A stretch of 64,000 nucleotides of DNA from Dendrobium chrysotoxum (lineage: Eukaryota > Streptophyta > Magnoliopsida > Asparagales > Orchidaceae): positions 11,396,200 through 11,460,199 of the forward strand of contig CM034315.1 in NCBI GenBank assembly GCA_019925795.1. The letters run 5' to 3'. Below are positions 1 to 13,556 of the stretch, piece by piece. Position 1 is the first letter of the stretch. Each line of letters begins with the position of its first letter. A program made the position numbers and the translations under genes. The notes under the pieces are model-generated. The model was not told the origin of the DNA and ran no database searches. It saw only the letters and a program-made list of their open reading frames with translations.

Positions 1-1129
1 TATATAAGCAATCATACTAAATAAGTAAGGAGTTCTATCTAGAGTGGTATTTTTCCAATAATCATCAATAAATCAGCTATTGGCTTAGTAATAAAGTCGT
101 CACTCTTTTCCATCAGCATAATAATTTAACTCCTTATAACTCTCTATTAGTGAATCAGTAGAAGATAACATAAAATCACAATATTTAATCCATGTGAATC
201 AATAGGAGAAATGAATCGACGAAGAAAAACCTAGTTTCCTCTTTCGTCCTTTTCCTTCTCCTCTCCTCCTTTCCTTCGTTACCCAACAAGCCAAAAATGA
301 GAGAGAGAGAGAGAGGGTGGTTGAGAGGAGAGAAAAACATATATAAAAATTTATTTGAGTGTCTGGCGCTACGGTGCCAGTGACCCAGCACCATTGCGCA
401 ACTTACTGAATTCGAAATTACTATAAAATAGAGCTTTTAGTGCTGCGACACATTTTTTGGCTCTACAGCTCTCTCATTGCTGTTGCGCTTACAAGCACAA
501 TGCTGTAATACTCTCACAGAAAATTTTTTAAAGAGATTGGAAATTTATATTATTCAAAATAGTATTGTTATAATTTACCCATCTTAAAAAAAATATCATC
601 CTGACTTTTCCACTAAGGATTTGGGCAACTAAATCAATATAAAATGAATTCATCATTTGCTATATAATGTAATGTTATGTCAATACCAATCATTTAAAAT
701 AAATTGTTACCAGTGGAACTCTCAGGTCGTGGTTCTTAGTACTATCAGTTGTACACTCGTGGCATCACTAGAATAGGTGTTGCCAGTTCTAGTTCAACAA
801 ACTCCCTTTAACTGCCAATGGCAGCTCTGCCATTAACCTCGTTTGATGACCTTTCACTTTGAGCTCTTGATCCTGTAATCCTCTATCCCTCAATCTACCT
901 AGACTGGCCTACTCCAAAATTAGTTCTTCCTCCAAATCTTCTCTAGAGATAATATGTTACCTCTGTCCTTGTTATCCACATCAAAAACATCATGCCAATA
1001 AGTAGCATTGACCTGAATGTCTTCTCCCATAATGAACATAATCTCGTTAGCCGCTAGTAGATATCGATCCCCTTGAATCACTCAATTGATCCCCTTGAAT
1101 CACTCAATCTGCTTCTCTTATCACGTACC
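1..1129. other. AT-rich DNA, no gene; possible 3' LTR start
   Basis: No credible coding. The part near 200-480 resembles 3600-3860. A 22-bp direct duplication (GATCCCCTTGAATCACTCAAT...) lies at 1066-1109. Confidence 0.4.
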
Positions 1130-1890
1130 CTATCTCTATCCCTGCTTGAGTCATAATTAGTCCTTCTCCCATGCACTTGATGATACTTGGATGCAGGTAC
1201 CACCAAATTAATTATCTATCAATCTAGCCCTTCCCACCAACTCAAAAAACTCTTGAATCCACATAGGTACTAGTAGATGTCTCAACTCCTTATTTAGTCC
1301 TTACAGAAATCTATAATAATTTTCCTTCAATAGTAGATATTAAATGAGGAGCATACCTAGCTAATATAGTAAACTCAACTTCATACTACATAACAGTCTT
1401 ACGTCTCTATTCCAATCTTATGAAAGCTTCATATATTTAACATTGAGCAAAGGAAGGTACAAACTACATGTTAAATACTATAATAAACTCTTCATAAGTA
1501 ATCTTTGCATTTATTTTACCTTAAAATTTCTCTCGCAGTTCTCATACCCACCATATCTCTGCTTCACCTTCAAATAGGAAAACAGCTAACGGTACCATTT
1601 GATTCGCTAGCCACTGCTTACTATCGAAGATATTCTCTATCCTCAGTAGCCAATCTTCTATAACTTAGAGTTCTATAGATCCTTTGAATAATGGGGGCTT
1701 CAGCTTATAAAATGACTATAAATGCTTATCCCCCTCTGCTTTCCTATTTTCAGCTGGCTTACTCTGAGTATCTCTCACTACTTATGCTATAATAGTAGCC
1801 AACATCATTATACTATATAACGGTACTGGAGTTGTACTGTGATGATCATTTGGTACATCTTGCTATGGTAAATCCATTTTAGTTGTTCAC
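1130..1890 (-). pseudogene. Decayed Ty3/gypsy gag
   Basis: On the minus strand around 1700-1540 the translation contains KLKPPLFKGS, then EDWLLRIENIFDSKQW and VPLAVFLFEGEAEIWW, which is the retrotransposon gag core of Ty3/gypsy elements. Internal stops (for example just before VIEDW) and frame changes show it is dead. Further gag-like text continues toward 1130, with a segment resembling ELRHLLVPMWIQEFFELVGRA. A primer-binding site lies just upstream at 1996-2007. Protease and polymerase are not recognisable below 1130. Confidence 0.75.
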
Positions 1891-1995
1891 CTATGTAAGC
1901 CTGTTTGAGCAATTAACATATACAATCAATTATGCATATAAAATAATGCACCTAAATCTACCCAAATCTTACCCGATTCACAATCAATTCTTATA

Positions 1996-2007
1996 GCTCT
2001 GATAACA
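1996..2007 (-). other. Primer-binding site of the decayed gypsy element
   Basis: The minus strand reads TGTTATCAGAGC, one mismatch from the tRNA-iMet primer-binding sequence TGGTATCAGAGC, and lies just upstream of the gag remnant. Confidence 0.6.
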
Positions 2008-2012
2008 ATTCA

Positions 2013-3960
2013 ATTCTTCAAATAACTATGCTATGATACCCAGTTTATGATGCCCTAAAATCTAAATCAAAAAATTATATCTTTTATCTTTTTATAATAA
2101 TAATTAGAGCCATCTAATTTGTCCTAATAATAAAATACCAGTAAAATAAATTTATTAATCAAAATATCAATATGCATATGTATTCATTTGTCCAAAAATC
2201 ATATACAATAGCCAGAAGTCATACAATTACAACATACTATCCACTCACTTCTGATTATAAAAGAATATCTAACTAAAAGAAAATTGATAATAAAATCTTA
2301 GGAATTCTGTATAGTCACACTCATTATTCTCATTCCTGACCTAAAATCATTTAAACCACATATAATGACCAGAGACTGGAGAAGTCTTATCGTGTTAGCT
2401 TGCGCCAGGTAAATCCCAAGATCTAAGTTTTAAACTTTTTTCAAACCTTTCTTTCAACATAAACTTTAAAATAAGTAATAGACCACATAGCTACTAATAA
2501 CATCTAGTGTGCTAAAAATAAACTAATTCATAAAATTTTCTTTTTATTAATCATCAAAATGTGTATACAACTATAATGCATGGCTACATATAGAGCTATA
2601 AAACAAAGTAATAAAACTAGTCATGAATGAACAAAAATCAAAAGAAAGGGATACCTTTACAGATCAGATCAGATCCTGACACCACTAATCAACTAGCCCT
2701 TCTCTCTATCAGATCCTGAAAATAGAAAGTGAGACAATGGTGAGCCAACACAGCTCAGTAAGTCACATTGTTATCAATCTGAATTTCAAATAATTTATTT
2801 ATCATAGTTGGTGACTAAAATTATAAAAGTATTTCAAGATATAGATGCACTAAATAGAATCAAACTTGTAATTAGAAAACTTTAATTTCATTACAGGAAA
2901 GTGAAAAAATAGATGCTTCATATCTCAGATAAATAAGTAACAAAATTCCTCCATATAGCTCCCCATGCCCATCACCTGAACAAAATGTACTTATAGTAGT
3001 AATACATGCTCGTAGATACCAAAACATAGCTTATAAGCACCACAACATGCCGTATATGCATCAGAATGTGACTTTTCATCACTAGAATATATTTTATAGG
3101 CACCAAAACAAACTTCCTCTTCCTCCACTGCACTTCCTCAAAATTTCTCATTTTAAATAGTAAAGCACATAATTCATTTCATTGCAATAAGTAAAGCAAA
3201 AATGAACGCATTTCATAATTTCATAAAATATTATAATGGTAGGAAATATAATACACTACTGTATAAAAATTCACTATTTCATAATTTAACCAACTTACCA
3301 GGATTATGCAAAATATTTTTTCAATACTCTAATTATACTACATTATTTTTTTTGGTTTAGGATTATTTTTTAGACAATTAAAAAGGCGCACATTTCAAAA
3401 AATCCTAAAAGTCTAAAATTCTTATCTTTATACCATATAGAAAGTTACATTATAAATTTTTGCGAGTGAATAGTTATCTTTATTTTTTGTTGACGAAATT
3501 ATAATTTAAATAAAAAAATTGAAACTTCAGTATTTTAAAAACTAAGATTGGTAAAATATCACTACCTTGATCTGGACTTCCATAACTAACAGTCAGCTGA
3601 AAATGGCCTAAAGTAGCCCAAAATAGACTTTCTCTCTCAAGGAATCCTCTCTTCTTCTCTCTCTAGTGTTGGTTGCCCAACGGGTCGAATGAAGGAATAG
3701 TCAAAAAAGATATTTTTAAATATTGAACTTTCACCTATTCCCGTGGTGCCATGCGCCACCCCAGCACCATCATGCTGAATTAATTTGCTAAAAAGTTGAG
3801 AGCATAAGAGCCAGAGTGCTGCCAACCCATCATCATGGAACCCCAAAGGGGAAAATTTTAGATTTTTCAAACATGCAAATAAACCCTCAAAGTCCACTTC
3901 AAAACACATGCAGACTCTCACATGGATACAAAGTATTTTTAGACACATGTAAAAAAGTTT
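2013..3960 (-). repeat. Probable decayed 5' LTR of the gypsy element
   Basis: No coding sequence is seen. The stretch directly follows the primer-binding site on the minus strand. Around 3730-3790 it shares a gapped motif (GGTGCCA ... CCAGCACCAT) with 370-405, which would be the start of the matching 3' LTR cut by the window edge. LTR limits and target duplication could not be fixed. Confidence 0.4.
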
Positions 3961-6536
3961 CAAATGCTAAAATTTAATACATTTATCTTTTTTAGTCGAG
4001 GTAGAACAGGTTGAACTGAATATTGAATTTGGATATGATACATAATCACTCTGACTCACTTGGTGACCTTTCTATATTTGTCATCCTCCTCTACTTCCTC
4101 TTGTTATTCTTTACTATTGTTGGTGGTACATTGATTTCATCATAACTTGCATTGCACCCAGGTGATCATTTATATATTAAGTCGATCAATGTGGTCATCT
4201 ATTTTCTTAACACCTCTTCAATCATATTTTATGCGCCGCGATAATAAGATGCATGAGAGGATGATGCTATCATATACTATGTTCTATGCACCTAACTAAT
4301 AAATCCTCTCATTCTCTTTTCCTTCTATAACCTGAATCCTCAAACTAAATTTTTGATTGTTGAGAAGATCCATGTGAAGACCCTTCTTCAATGGATGCTT
4401 GATTTTTATGTATATCCCTACGACATTTGTATATATCTTACAAAGAAATATTATATTCATAATGATATTATATATTTAAATAATTTATAATAATAATATA
4501 TTATAATAACTTATAATGATATATCTAATAATCATCCTTTATAATTAGTAATAAACTTCTCTAAAATTTGGTCATTATAAATTTTAATAATAAAACATCT
4601 GAATTCCTCAAAATATAAATTTTAGTGATACTACAATTTCTATATATCAATCAGTTTTCACAACTATATATCTTCCATCAGTAAATGTAATTTTCCACTT
4701 TAGGAGATCTTCTCATGCTATATTTTTTGGGCTTTATGCAAACCAGTGTTTTAATTCTCTCTTAATCTAAGAAAGAAAAAATTTCTTGATAACTTTCTAT
4801 GGTATGTCATTTTTCATTTAATTAGCCAAAAAGAATTGCTTTCAACCTTTCAATCCTAAAAACCAATGCCTTTGTGCTCCTCCCATCTCACAATATATAG
4901 GATACTTCCTATCTAGATCATGTCTTTATATGGTACTAACTTCTATATTTTTTTACTCAAAGCAATCAATTACAATCAAAGACCATTTTTTGGGAAATCT
5001 TCTAACAACCTTATGATTCATATCTACTTTTAAGAGATATGAACTTCCCAAACTTCTCATAACTTCTAAAAACAATTGATCCACATAACGCATTAGATTG
5101 CTCTAAAAACTTCCCACAATTATTTAGGATAATCAAACCTTTTGCATTTTCTATCTATGAACTCCATTGAGTTTGTGTCATCTAAAACTTCCAAATTTTA
5201 TATTTGATTCATTGATTGTACTTCCATGTCAAAAGTTGTCACCACACCACCACATATCATGATCATCAGCCTTCTAGTCTAATTATTATTTGAGTTGATT
5301 GATCAAGCTGACCTATTGAGGGATTGTCTAATCATTTTTTTATAAAGTAAGGGTATGATCATGTGCACTTATGATTAATAACAATGAAAATATTTCAATA
5401 TGATTCTAATAAGAATAAAAAATATCTCCCCCTCAAAATATATAATTAAATCAGATTCTATACATTCTCTAAAAACTAACTTCCACATCCACAGGCAATT
5501 CTAGATTGTTGATATTTTAAATAGTCCAAAAGACTTCCCAAAATTCTCATTACCTTTCTAGTTTTACCAATTCCAACAATTCATTACCTATTAGTTGGCT
5601 AGATTTCCCTCCAAGAGAATATGCTTGATCAACTTATTTTTTTCGCCCAGTAGTTGAACAAAACTTCCTCCTTCTAACTAGGATATTACATTGATTAACT
5701 TTGGTCATTCGATACCAACCAATCATTCATATCTCTCTTCATCCAAGAGAGAAAATTCCCACAATTACCTTTCTACGTCTGTCATTTTTCGATCGATGAA
5801 CTCCTCATTTCTATTAAAAAAAGAAGCCATCTTTCAAGCTTTCATTATCATCAAAACAAAAGCCTCCATATTCCTCACAACTTGGCGATCGATAGCGATG
5901 TCTTCTATAATTTAGGTCTTTACATTATATTGATCTTTATTCTTAGATAAGATCGATCAACTAATTGTAGCCACATATCTACTATTGACTTTCATACTGC
6001 CTAATCACTAATAAGCTTTCCACATGTTGTATAGTAGAATTTACTACACAATCATACTTAACAACAAATACAAATTATTTTTAAAATATATTATTTAAAT
6101 AATCCCTCAAAGTCACAATTTCAAATTCACGTGCAATGAATTTTAATAATTTAGCAAAATGCATCAATCAATGAGAAAATTAATTATGAATAATTAAATA
6201 ATTTAAGCAAGCTTATTCTTATTATTATTCTCTATTATTAATTAAATTAAGCTTCATAATTAATAATTAGGATATCTAAGTCGTGTTGTTATTGCTTTCA
6301 TGATGGGAAGACCTTACCACGTGCAAGTGGCTTTAGGCCATGGCTTGCGTGTGGCCTTTGGTCGGTGGGTTAATGCAAAGAAGTCAGTTGAGTGCCTAAT
6401 CTTCAGGTGAATAGGAAAATATTTTTTTTTTCAAAGTTGATAATGGCATAATTAATTCGTATTAATGAAATGTTATTTCCTTTAATTTATTAAAAATATG
6501 CAAAATAATTTGATTCCATAAATTATATATATAGAT
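3961..6536. other. AT-rich stretch without recognisable features
   Basis: Only short open frames with low-complexity translations; no motif or repeat boundary that I can support. Confidence 0.5.
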
Positions 6537-6718
6537 TATTGCGGGCTGGAATATTAATGACAGTAGAGTGAGGGAGTTTTACGTAATTAGTTTTATACGA
6601 AGATCCAGCGCACAAATATATAAAAGAAAAGAGCATGAGTGGCACCATAGTTTTTATGTATAGAACTCCAAGGTGGGAAAAACTACCATGTCTGACCTAG
6701 CAGAAATGATTCAACTAT
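6537..6718 (+). repeat. 5' fragment of the solo-LTR family (copy D)
   Basis: Matches the first ~180 bp of the LTRs at 8287 and 10034: a GCGG start, a CAGTAGAG segment, TTATACGAAGATCCAGCGCAC, and the GGGAAAAACTACCATG block. The copy is truncated at its 3' side and followed by a (TA)n run. Confidence 0.6.
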
Positions 6719-6788
6719 ATAAGCCTCAAAATAAATATTTGTCCAACAAGCATGCATTGAGATTTGTGCCTAATCGACGTGATTTTTT

Positions 6789-6819
<31 letters not shown>

Positions 6820-6876
6820 AACTTTAAAAAAAGAGCCAAGATTTTTTTTCCTTTAAAAAAAAAAGAGCCAAGATAT

Positions 6877-7210
6877 CACTACTAATAAACCAAGCCTTAG
6901 CGGCACTTTTGATGGTCTACTGCAGCGGTTTAAACACCTACTATTTTATTTGCAGCGGTTTAAAATTTGCTACAAATCCGTTGTACTTGTGTTCGCTGCA
7001 AAGGCTTTAGCAGCGGTTTTATGAGTGCTGCTGTAGGAAGGCTTTAGCAGCGATTAGCAAACCACTATAAAAGAGCTCTGAAAAAATTTAAGTTTTTTAT
7101 CATCTTTTAGCAACAATGAAAACCACTGCTTATACCAATTTATAGCGACGGTTTTAAAACCGCCACTAATAACTGCTGTGGAAATCTCATATTTTTGGTT
7201 GTGTATAGTG
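6877..7210. mobile_element. Small non-autonomous CACTA-like element
   Basis: Starts CACTA and ends TAGTG. Its interior is full of subterminal repeats of the GCAGCGGTTT / AAACCGC type in both orientations, as in plant CACTA (Spm-like) derivatives. No transposase. The 3-bp flanks (TAT and ATT) do not match, so the limits are tentative. Confidence 0.5.
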
Positions 7211-8286
7211 ATTAATTATTTTTATGAGGATAAATTATAAAATCATTAGATTTATTTTGAGGTGAGCAAAAAATAAATTATAATTAGTTATTATATATTT
7301 TATGATTCCAAATAAAATTTAATAATTTTAAATTTATTTTGATCAAATTTTAATCAAAATATCTTAATTTAAATATTCTATTTAGAATTTCATTTTAATA
7401 TAAAATGTATTTAGACATGAGAAATTACCATTATCATTAATCATATCTCATTTAATCACTATTAAAAAAGTATAATAATTTGGATGGGATATAATACAAA
7501 GGAACAAAGTAAGGAAATATTAAAAAAAGAAACCAAAGGAAAAATAATAATGAGATATTAAGAAAAAAATCAGTGAAACTTTCGTCATAATGATTGTTGA
7601 TCATAGCCTTTTGGTTTTAACATCAATTATCAAATCTAGTTAGGCATTATTTTCTCTATAATGTAGCTATTATTTTTTGTCCTATTTTATCATTAATGTT
7701 AGGTGTGATTGATGTCTTTTCTTGTATGGATTGATGTCTTTTCTTGTATGGATGATACAGGCATCAATTATCTAAAAAAAACACAACTAGCAAAAAGCTA
7801 TAAATAAAAAGAGCATTATAAGTTTACAAAATAATAGGGCTCGGAATAACACACAATCTTTTAAAAAAAAAAAGCATCTAGCAGAGCTAATTCAATGATG
7901 ATTATTATGGGTGTCAAAACGAATTGACAGGTCACGTTTGATTTCGAATTGAATTTGACTTGACACAAATCCAATCAACTTGAACCTAACTCGTTCAATA
8001 AACGAGTCAAAAAGATAAACCTGAATCCAACTCACTAGCAACTCGAATGACCCGAACATGACTTGTTAACCTGTTTTGTTTAATTTTTTTATAATTATTA
8101 ACTATAAAGTTTATGAGATTTGATAAAAAAAATAAGAAGATTTTACCCACAAATAAAAAAAAATTTGAAGGAAAAAAGATATTGAATGAGTCATTTTCGG
8201 ATAAAAAATGAGTTCGTGGGTCAACCAAAACCTGCCCCGTTTAATAAATGAGTCAGAAAACTTAACATGAATCCGATCTATTTATT
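7211..8286. other. AT-rich spacer, no gene
   Basis: Contains one perfect 22-bp tandem duplication (GATTGATGTCTTTTCTTGTA..) at 7707-7728 and 7729-7750. Nothing else is recognised. Confidence 0.5.
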
Positions 8287-9607
8287 TGTTGCGTCCTAGA
8301 GTATTCACGGCAGTAGAGAAATATAAATCTTAACGTCTTAGCGTTATACGAAGATCCAACACGCAATCATATAAGAGAGAGGGTGTTGCATTCATTCAAG
8401 ATACCAGAGTTTTTAAGTGGAAACCCCTGAAAAGGGGAAAAATCATGGGGCATGGCCTAGTTTGAATGAATCCACTATTATCTGCAGTCGATTACAAAGG
8501 AGGCCCTTCCTTAGGAGAAGGCCTTGGATTGATGTCACATATATACATCATATCGAGTGTATTACATGGCGGGAATTACAATAATCAACATAGACATATT
8601 TGTTTGGTCGGTAGGATCATAGTTGATAGATGACAAAGATCGAAAAGACCATAGTCAACAGGCATTGGAGGTCAGAAAGCTCGCAGTCTGATCACAGAGG
8701 TCGGGAGGACCTTAGTTGGTCGAGCGACGGAAGTTGGAAGGACTATAGTTGACAGGCGTTAGAGGTTAGAAAGACCATAGCCTGATGACAGAGGTCGAGA
8801 GAACCTTAGTTGGTCGGGCGACGGAGGTCAGAAGGACCGTAGTCAACTGGCGTTGGAGGTCAAAAAGATTGTAGTCTGATGATAGAGGTTGGGAGGACCT
8901 TAGTTGGTCAGGCGACGGAGGTCGGAAGGACCGTAGTTAACTGGCTTTAGAGGTCAGAAAGACCGTAGTCTGATGACAGAGGTCGGGAGGACCTTAGTTG
9001 ATCAGGCGACGGAGGTCGGAAGGACCATAGTTGACTGGCTTTAGAGGTCAGAAAGACCATAGCCTGATGACATAGGTGGGGAGGACCTTAGTTAGTCGGG
9101 CTACGGAGGTCAGAAGGACCATATTTGATAGGCGTTGGAGGTCAGAAAGACCGTAGTCTGATGACAGAGGTTAGGAGGACCTTAGATGGTCAGGCGATGG
9201 AGGTCGGAAGGACCATAGTCGATTGGCGTTGGAGGTCAGAAAGACCGTAGTCTGATGACAGAGGTCGGGAGGACCTTAGTTGGTCGGGCGACGAAGGTCG
9301 GAAGGGCCGTAATAGGCGACAGAGGTCGGAATGACCGTAGTCGGCATGTCATGTTTAAAAACCATTTGGTAAACCAAATTGTAGTTTAAACCTTCTAACA
9401 GTACTTTGAGTAGTTGATTTGAACTCATTTGGGCTTGTATTGAGTCAATTATGATGTTGTTAGGTTAGTAATTCTGAGATGCTCAGTTTGACTATAAGTT
9501 TGCTAAATTCGGAGTTTGGATGATCCCAATTTTAATTTTGAAAGTCTTCAACTTGATTTTGCCTCGAGATTCGTGCTCGATCAAGATAATTTTTTGATGA
9601 TATATCA
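8287..9607 (+). mobile_element. Solo LTR, copy A (1321 bp)
   Basis: Begins TGTTGCG, ends ATATATCA, and is flanked by a perfect 5-bp duplication TTATT (8282-8286 and 9608-9612). Both ends align with the solo LTR at 10034-11055. There is no internal retrotransposon region, so it is best read as a solo LTR left by recombination. A large minisatellite (8625-9345) fills its middle. Confidence 0.82.
8625..9345 (+). repeat. Minisatellite with ~94-bp higher-order unit
   Basis: Three related ~29-33-bp subunits alternate: GAGGTCAGAAAGACCGTAG.., GAGGTCGGGAGGACCTTAG.., GAGGTCGGAAGGACCATAG... Most subunits contain GGTC-N5-GACC, a short stem-loop. About seven higher-order copies. Confidence 0.88.
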
Positions 9608-10033
9608 TTATTAAACAGGTGAATTCCAACCTAAATTTTTTGAGTAAAGCTCAGATTGGATTGGTGGATTACGTCAACGCTCCCGATGATTGCTATCCAA
9701 GAAAGCAAATTTTTTAAATTCTATTGATGAATTGTCAAATCAGCACTTGCGAAACATATTATGCATGGTTATTATGAACAGTAAATGATGATAAAAACCG
9801 CTATGCAATATATGAAAAAGGAATAGAAAATTATTTCTATTAAAATAAAGGCTCATTAGAAAAGAGAGAGAGAGAGAAAACTTTATAGAAGTAACCATTT
9901 TATGATGGCCCATCCAACTTATAAGAACGCACTTATAATTGAGGGTTTAATAGATTTGAAGGTCGCGGAGTGATTTTTATCAGTTGAGTCAGTTAGGATA
10001 TTTACTCGTCTCGCTATAAGTAATCTTTATCAT

Positions 10034-11055
10034 TGTTGCGGACTCAAATATACGCGGCGATAGAGTTTAATATTTCCGTCTCAGCGTTGTACGTATATCC
10101 AGCACACAAACAGAAGAGTGAAAGAAACACCAGGATTTTTACGTGGAAAGCCCTGAAAAAGGGAAAAACCACGGGGCCACGCCCAGTTGAAAAAGTTCCA
10201 CTAGTGTTGTTTGAAATACACAAGGCTGACTCGTCCTTTAACTTCAGGACGATCAGATTACAATGAGTATCAATTACAAGGCCAAGCAGAGTTCCGACGT
10301 CACTCGGGCGTCAGACAGAATTCCGGCGTCACTTGGAAAGAAGTCCGGCGTCACTCGGACGTCGGGTAGAATTCTAGCGTCGGGCAGAATTCCGACGTTG
10401 CTCCCGTGTCGGGCAGAGCTCCGGCGTCCCTCGGGCGCCTGGTGGTGCTTCGGTGGTGTTCCGGCAGTGTTCCGGCGGTGTTCCGGCGGTGGTCGAGGAG
10501 GAGTTATTCCCTCCTAGAATTCTCTCCTCTTCTTCTTCTCTTTCTTCTCTTCTTGGCTTGGGTCCCCTCTTAAGAGAAATGAGGGGCTATTTATAGTTTT
10601 TCTGGAGTGGCATAGCCCGTAAATATGTGAGGGATCAAGGGCAAATAAGGAGTGATCCGGATGAACGGTCGATATTGAATCCCTTGATCGTGAACCGTTT
10701 ATCAAGTATTTGAAGGTCTTAATGATATCAGAATTCTGCGATCTTGGGCTCGTTGGATTCGTCTCGTCGAGCCGCTCGATTTGACTATAAGCTCGTCAAA
10801 ATCGGAGACTGTTTGGTAACTCAAATTGCTGTTTGATGCTTCCAACAGCACTTCGAGTACTTGATTTGGACTCGTTTGGGCTCGGATTGAGTCGAATTTG
10901 TTGTTGTTGGATTCGTATTTCCGAGACGCTTAGTTCGACTGTAAGCTTGCTGAAATCGGAGTTTAAATAGTCTCCGAATTAATTTTTGAAGTTTCCAACT
11001 TGAGTTTTTCCTCGAGATTCGTGCCCGATCAAGATAATTTTCCGATGACGTATCA
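10034..11055 (+). mobile_element. Solo LTR, copy B (1022 bp)
   Basis: Begins TGTTGCGGAC, ends GACGTATCA, and is flanked by a perfect 5-bp duplication ATCAT (10029-10033 and 11056-11060). The TTTTTACGTGGAAAGCCC / GGGAAAAACCACGG block near its 5' end matches copy A. The middle (10290-10500) carries a GC-rich CCGGCGTCACTCGG-type minisatellite unlike that of copy A. The 77- and 84-codon open frames here fall within the LTR and are not genes. Confidence 0.85.
10290..10500 (+). repeat. GC-rich minisatellite within solo LTR B
   Basis: Degenerate repeats of TTCCGGCGTCACTCGGGCGT and, at the 3' side, tandem GTTCCGGCGGT. It sits in the same part of the LTR as the different minisatellite of copy A. Confidence 0.7.
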
Positions 11056-11264
11056 ATCATATTTCTGATTTCAAAGATTTTGTGTTTTGATATTTTTCTG
11101 ATAAAATTTGTGTTTTCGTTACAAAAAATGTGAATAACTTAGTATTAATAAAACTTTCACCGCGTAACTTTTTGTATGTTATAGAATCGAGATTTTGAAC
11201 GTTTTAATTATTTATTTGAGATTTCTTATCAGGTGATCTTGAAAATACAGTAATTTTTATCTAC

Positions 11265-11312
11265 AATCAAATCGACCGTCTCGACGAGACAAATCAAACG
11301 AACCCAAGATCT
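11265..11312 (-). repeat. Short inverted fragment of the solo-LTR family (copy F)
   Basis: AAATCGACCGTCTCGACGAG.. followed by AACCCAAGATC matches the complement of 10740-10790 in copy B. Confidence 0.5.
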
Positions 11313-12904
11313 ACTAGTTCTGCACCCCCTCCACCTACATGTATGTTGAATTTAATTTTAGATGAGACAAATCTACCATCACCCGTCTATTACAATTCCT
11401 GCACCTCTCTTCAATATGTATGTATGTTAGATCTTCATATAAAATTAAGACGTTAAACTCTATCTCTATTGCCATAAATATTTTGGCACCCAATAATTTT
11501 GTAATTAAAATTTTAATAACACACTAATATTCTTAAAAATATATCAAATACACATAATTTTTCAATTTTTATTTCATTTATTTGACCAAATTAAATGTAC
11601 GACAGTCCATGTTGGACAAACATCTAAGAATTAAATGCTGATACCTTACAAATTTCAGCTATTTAAATGCCAACAACATTTTGAAAATATCAATGAACAT
11701 CACATGAAGGTGGCGAATTTATTAGGAGGCAAGATTTTCCACAGGGATTTGTGATGTACTGTACATGTTAAATTTGACATTTAATTATATTTATAGTTTT
11801 TTTATATTTATATTGTATTTTTATTAAAATGATTTTTAGAAATTATAATTTTATTTTTCTGTTAAAAAATGTATTAATTTTTTTTAATCACGTAAGCATA
11901 TTTTGGTAGAAATTATATTTTTAAAATTATTGAATTTATTTTGATATTAGTACACTTTTCTAATTTGAAAGCAAATATGTTTAATTTTAATTTCGAAATG
12001 AATTATATTAAGATATTATGAAATAATTTTGTTATTAAAAATTATGCAAAATACTATTTAATTTTTTTTTTAATTTGGGCTTTTCCTCTTTAATCCATAC
12101 AATTCAATTATGGCAATAATTTCTCTTTAATTTAAAAATAGGAGAAATTACATTCATAACATTTAAAATACATTTTTTTTCTATAAAATTAATACTCTCC
12201 TTATTTTTTTGAAATATCAATTATGGCAATAGCCATTAAAACTAATGAAATTTTTTTAATAATATAATAATGAGAATAAATTTTAAACCAAATAAAGTAA
12301 TAAAATATTGATTTCCACGTGATCGAACTCGCGATTAAACCTAAAATTTGCCATGCGATTGCAATTATTAATCGTCCTAGTTTATTTCATACCTAATTAT
12401 TTCAATGGTGCTTATTATATCTTACCTTCAATTTTATATAATCAAATGTTTAGAAAATTTATTTCAAGTCGAGCTAGCCCTTTTTAACTTAAGCTAACTC
12501 GATCTAATCGATGTTACATTAAAAGGAACTCTCAAGCGATTATGATCTATAAATTCATCCTAACAAAAAAGTGAGGCCTATCAAGTTGGTTATGATGAGT
12601 ACGATCTATCAAGTTGGACCTAACGACTACTCAAGTGTACGGCTTCCTTCATATGGCTATTCAGTGTTCATTGATCATCTATACATGCCAAGCCAATGAA
12701 GATTACTTGGCGGATGACATTTACAAATTTGATGTTCTAATTGAGCATGTTTTTATATTTTTCTTTCAATTTTTTTATAGTCATATATGTATATAAATTT
12801 TGCAATACTCGAGCACTAACCGAAAACTATAAATATGGGGTCAAAGGGTGAGCTCAATTTATGAAATTTTTTTGCACTCAAGTTCATTTTACACAAATCT
12901 TAGA
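11313..12904. other. AT-rich stretch, no gene
   Basis: Homopolymer-rich AT sequence. The 60-codon frame at 12614 has no recognisable homology. Confidence 0.5.
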
Positions 12905-13265
12905 AACCTCGTTGAAATATAAGTGTCTTAATGACATTAGAATTGAAAGATATTGAACTCTTTATATTTCCCTTATTGAGATGCTCATTTTGACTGTAAA
13001 CATGTAGAAGTTGGAGATCATTTTGTCCTTTAAATATTATCATGAAATTTTCAACTACATCTCAAGTACTTTATTTATGTTCATTTAGACTCAAATGAAA
13101 GTGTTTTTTGTGTTGTTGGGATTGTCTAATCAATATATTCGTTTTGACTATAAGTTTGCTAAAACATGAGTTTGAACGGTCCCAAAATCGATCCTCAAAG
13201 TTTCTAATTCACATACTTGCATCAAGACCGATGTTTGATCAGATGAATCTTTTGGTGATGTATCA
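12905..13265 (+). repeat. 3' fragment of the solo-LTR family (copy C), diverged
   Basis: Aligns with the last ~350 bp of copies A and B: TTGACTGTAAAC.., TTTGACTATAAGTTTGCTAAA, and the end GGTGATGTATCA. The 5' part is missing. Confidence 0.6.
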
Positions 13266-13556
13266 ATAGTCTTTTTTGAAGCATTGAACCTCGCAACTTG
13301 AAATTATAAATATGGGATCAAAGGATAAGCTTAGCTGAATCTAACAAATTCATGTCACATCAATCATATAATTTTTTACACTAATGTTTAATAAGATCCT
13401 CAGTAGTTCTCTCTCTCTCTCTATCTCTCTCTACTTTTTCTCTTAACGCTCGAACTGTGCTTATCAGTACGACCTTATGTCACACATAGAGTCAATAATC
13501 CAATAAAATCAACCCTTTATAGGTTACATTTATGGGGCCAAGCAAGATATTGAAAT

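Noticed and set aside
3637..3963. Minus-strand 108-codon frame
   Set aside because: It lies in the probable decayed LTR; no recognisable domain.
8625..9345. CRISPR-like regularly spaced repeats
   Set aside because: Subunits are contiguous, diverged and lie within a plant solo LTR; there are no unique spacers.
10033..10517. Two open frames of 77 and 84 codons
   Set aside because: They lie inside solo LTR B and its minisatellite and translate to low-complexity repeat.
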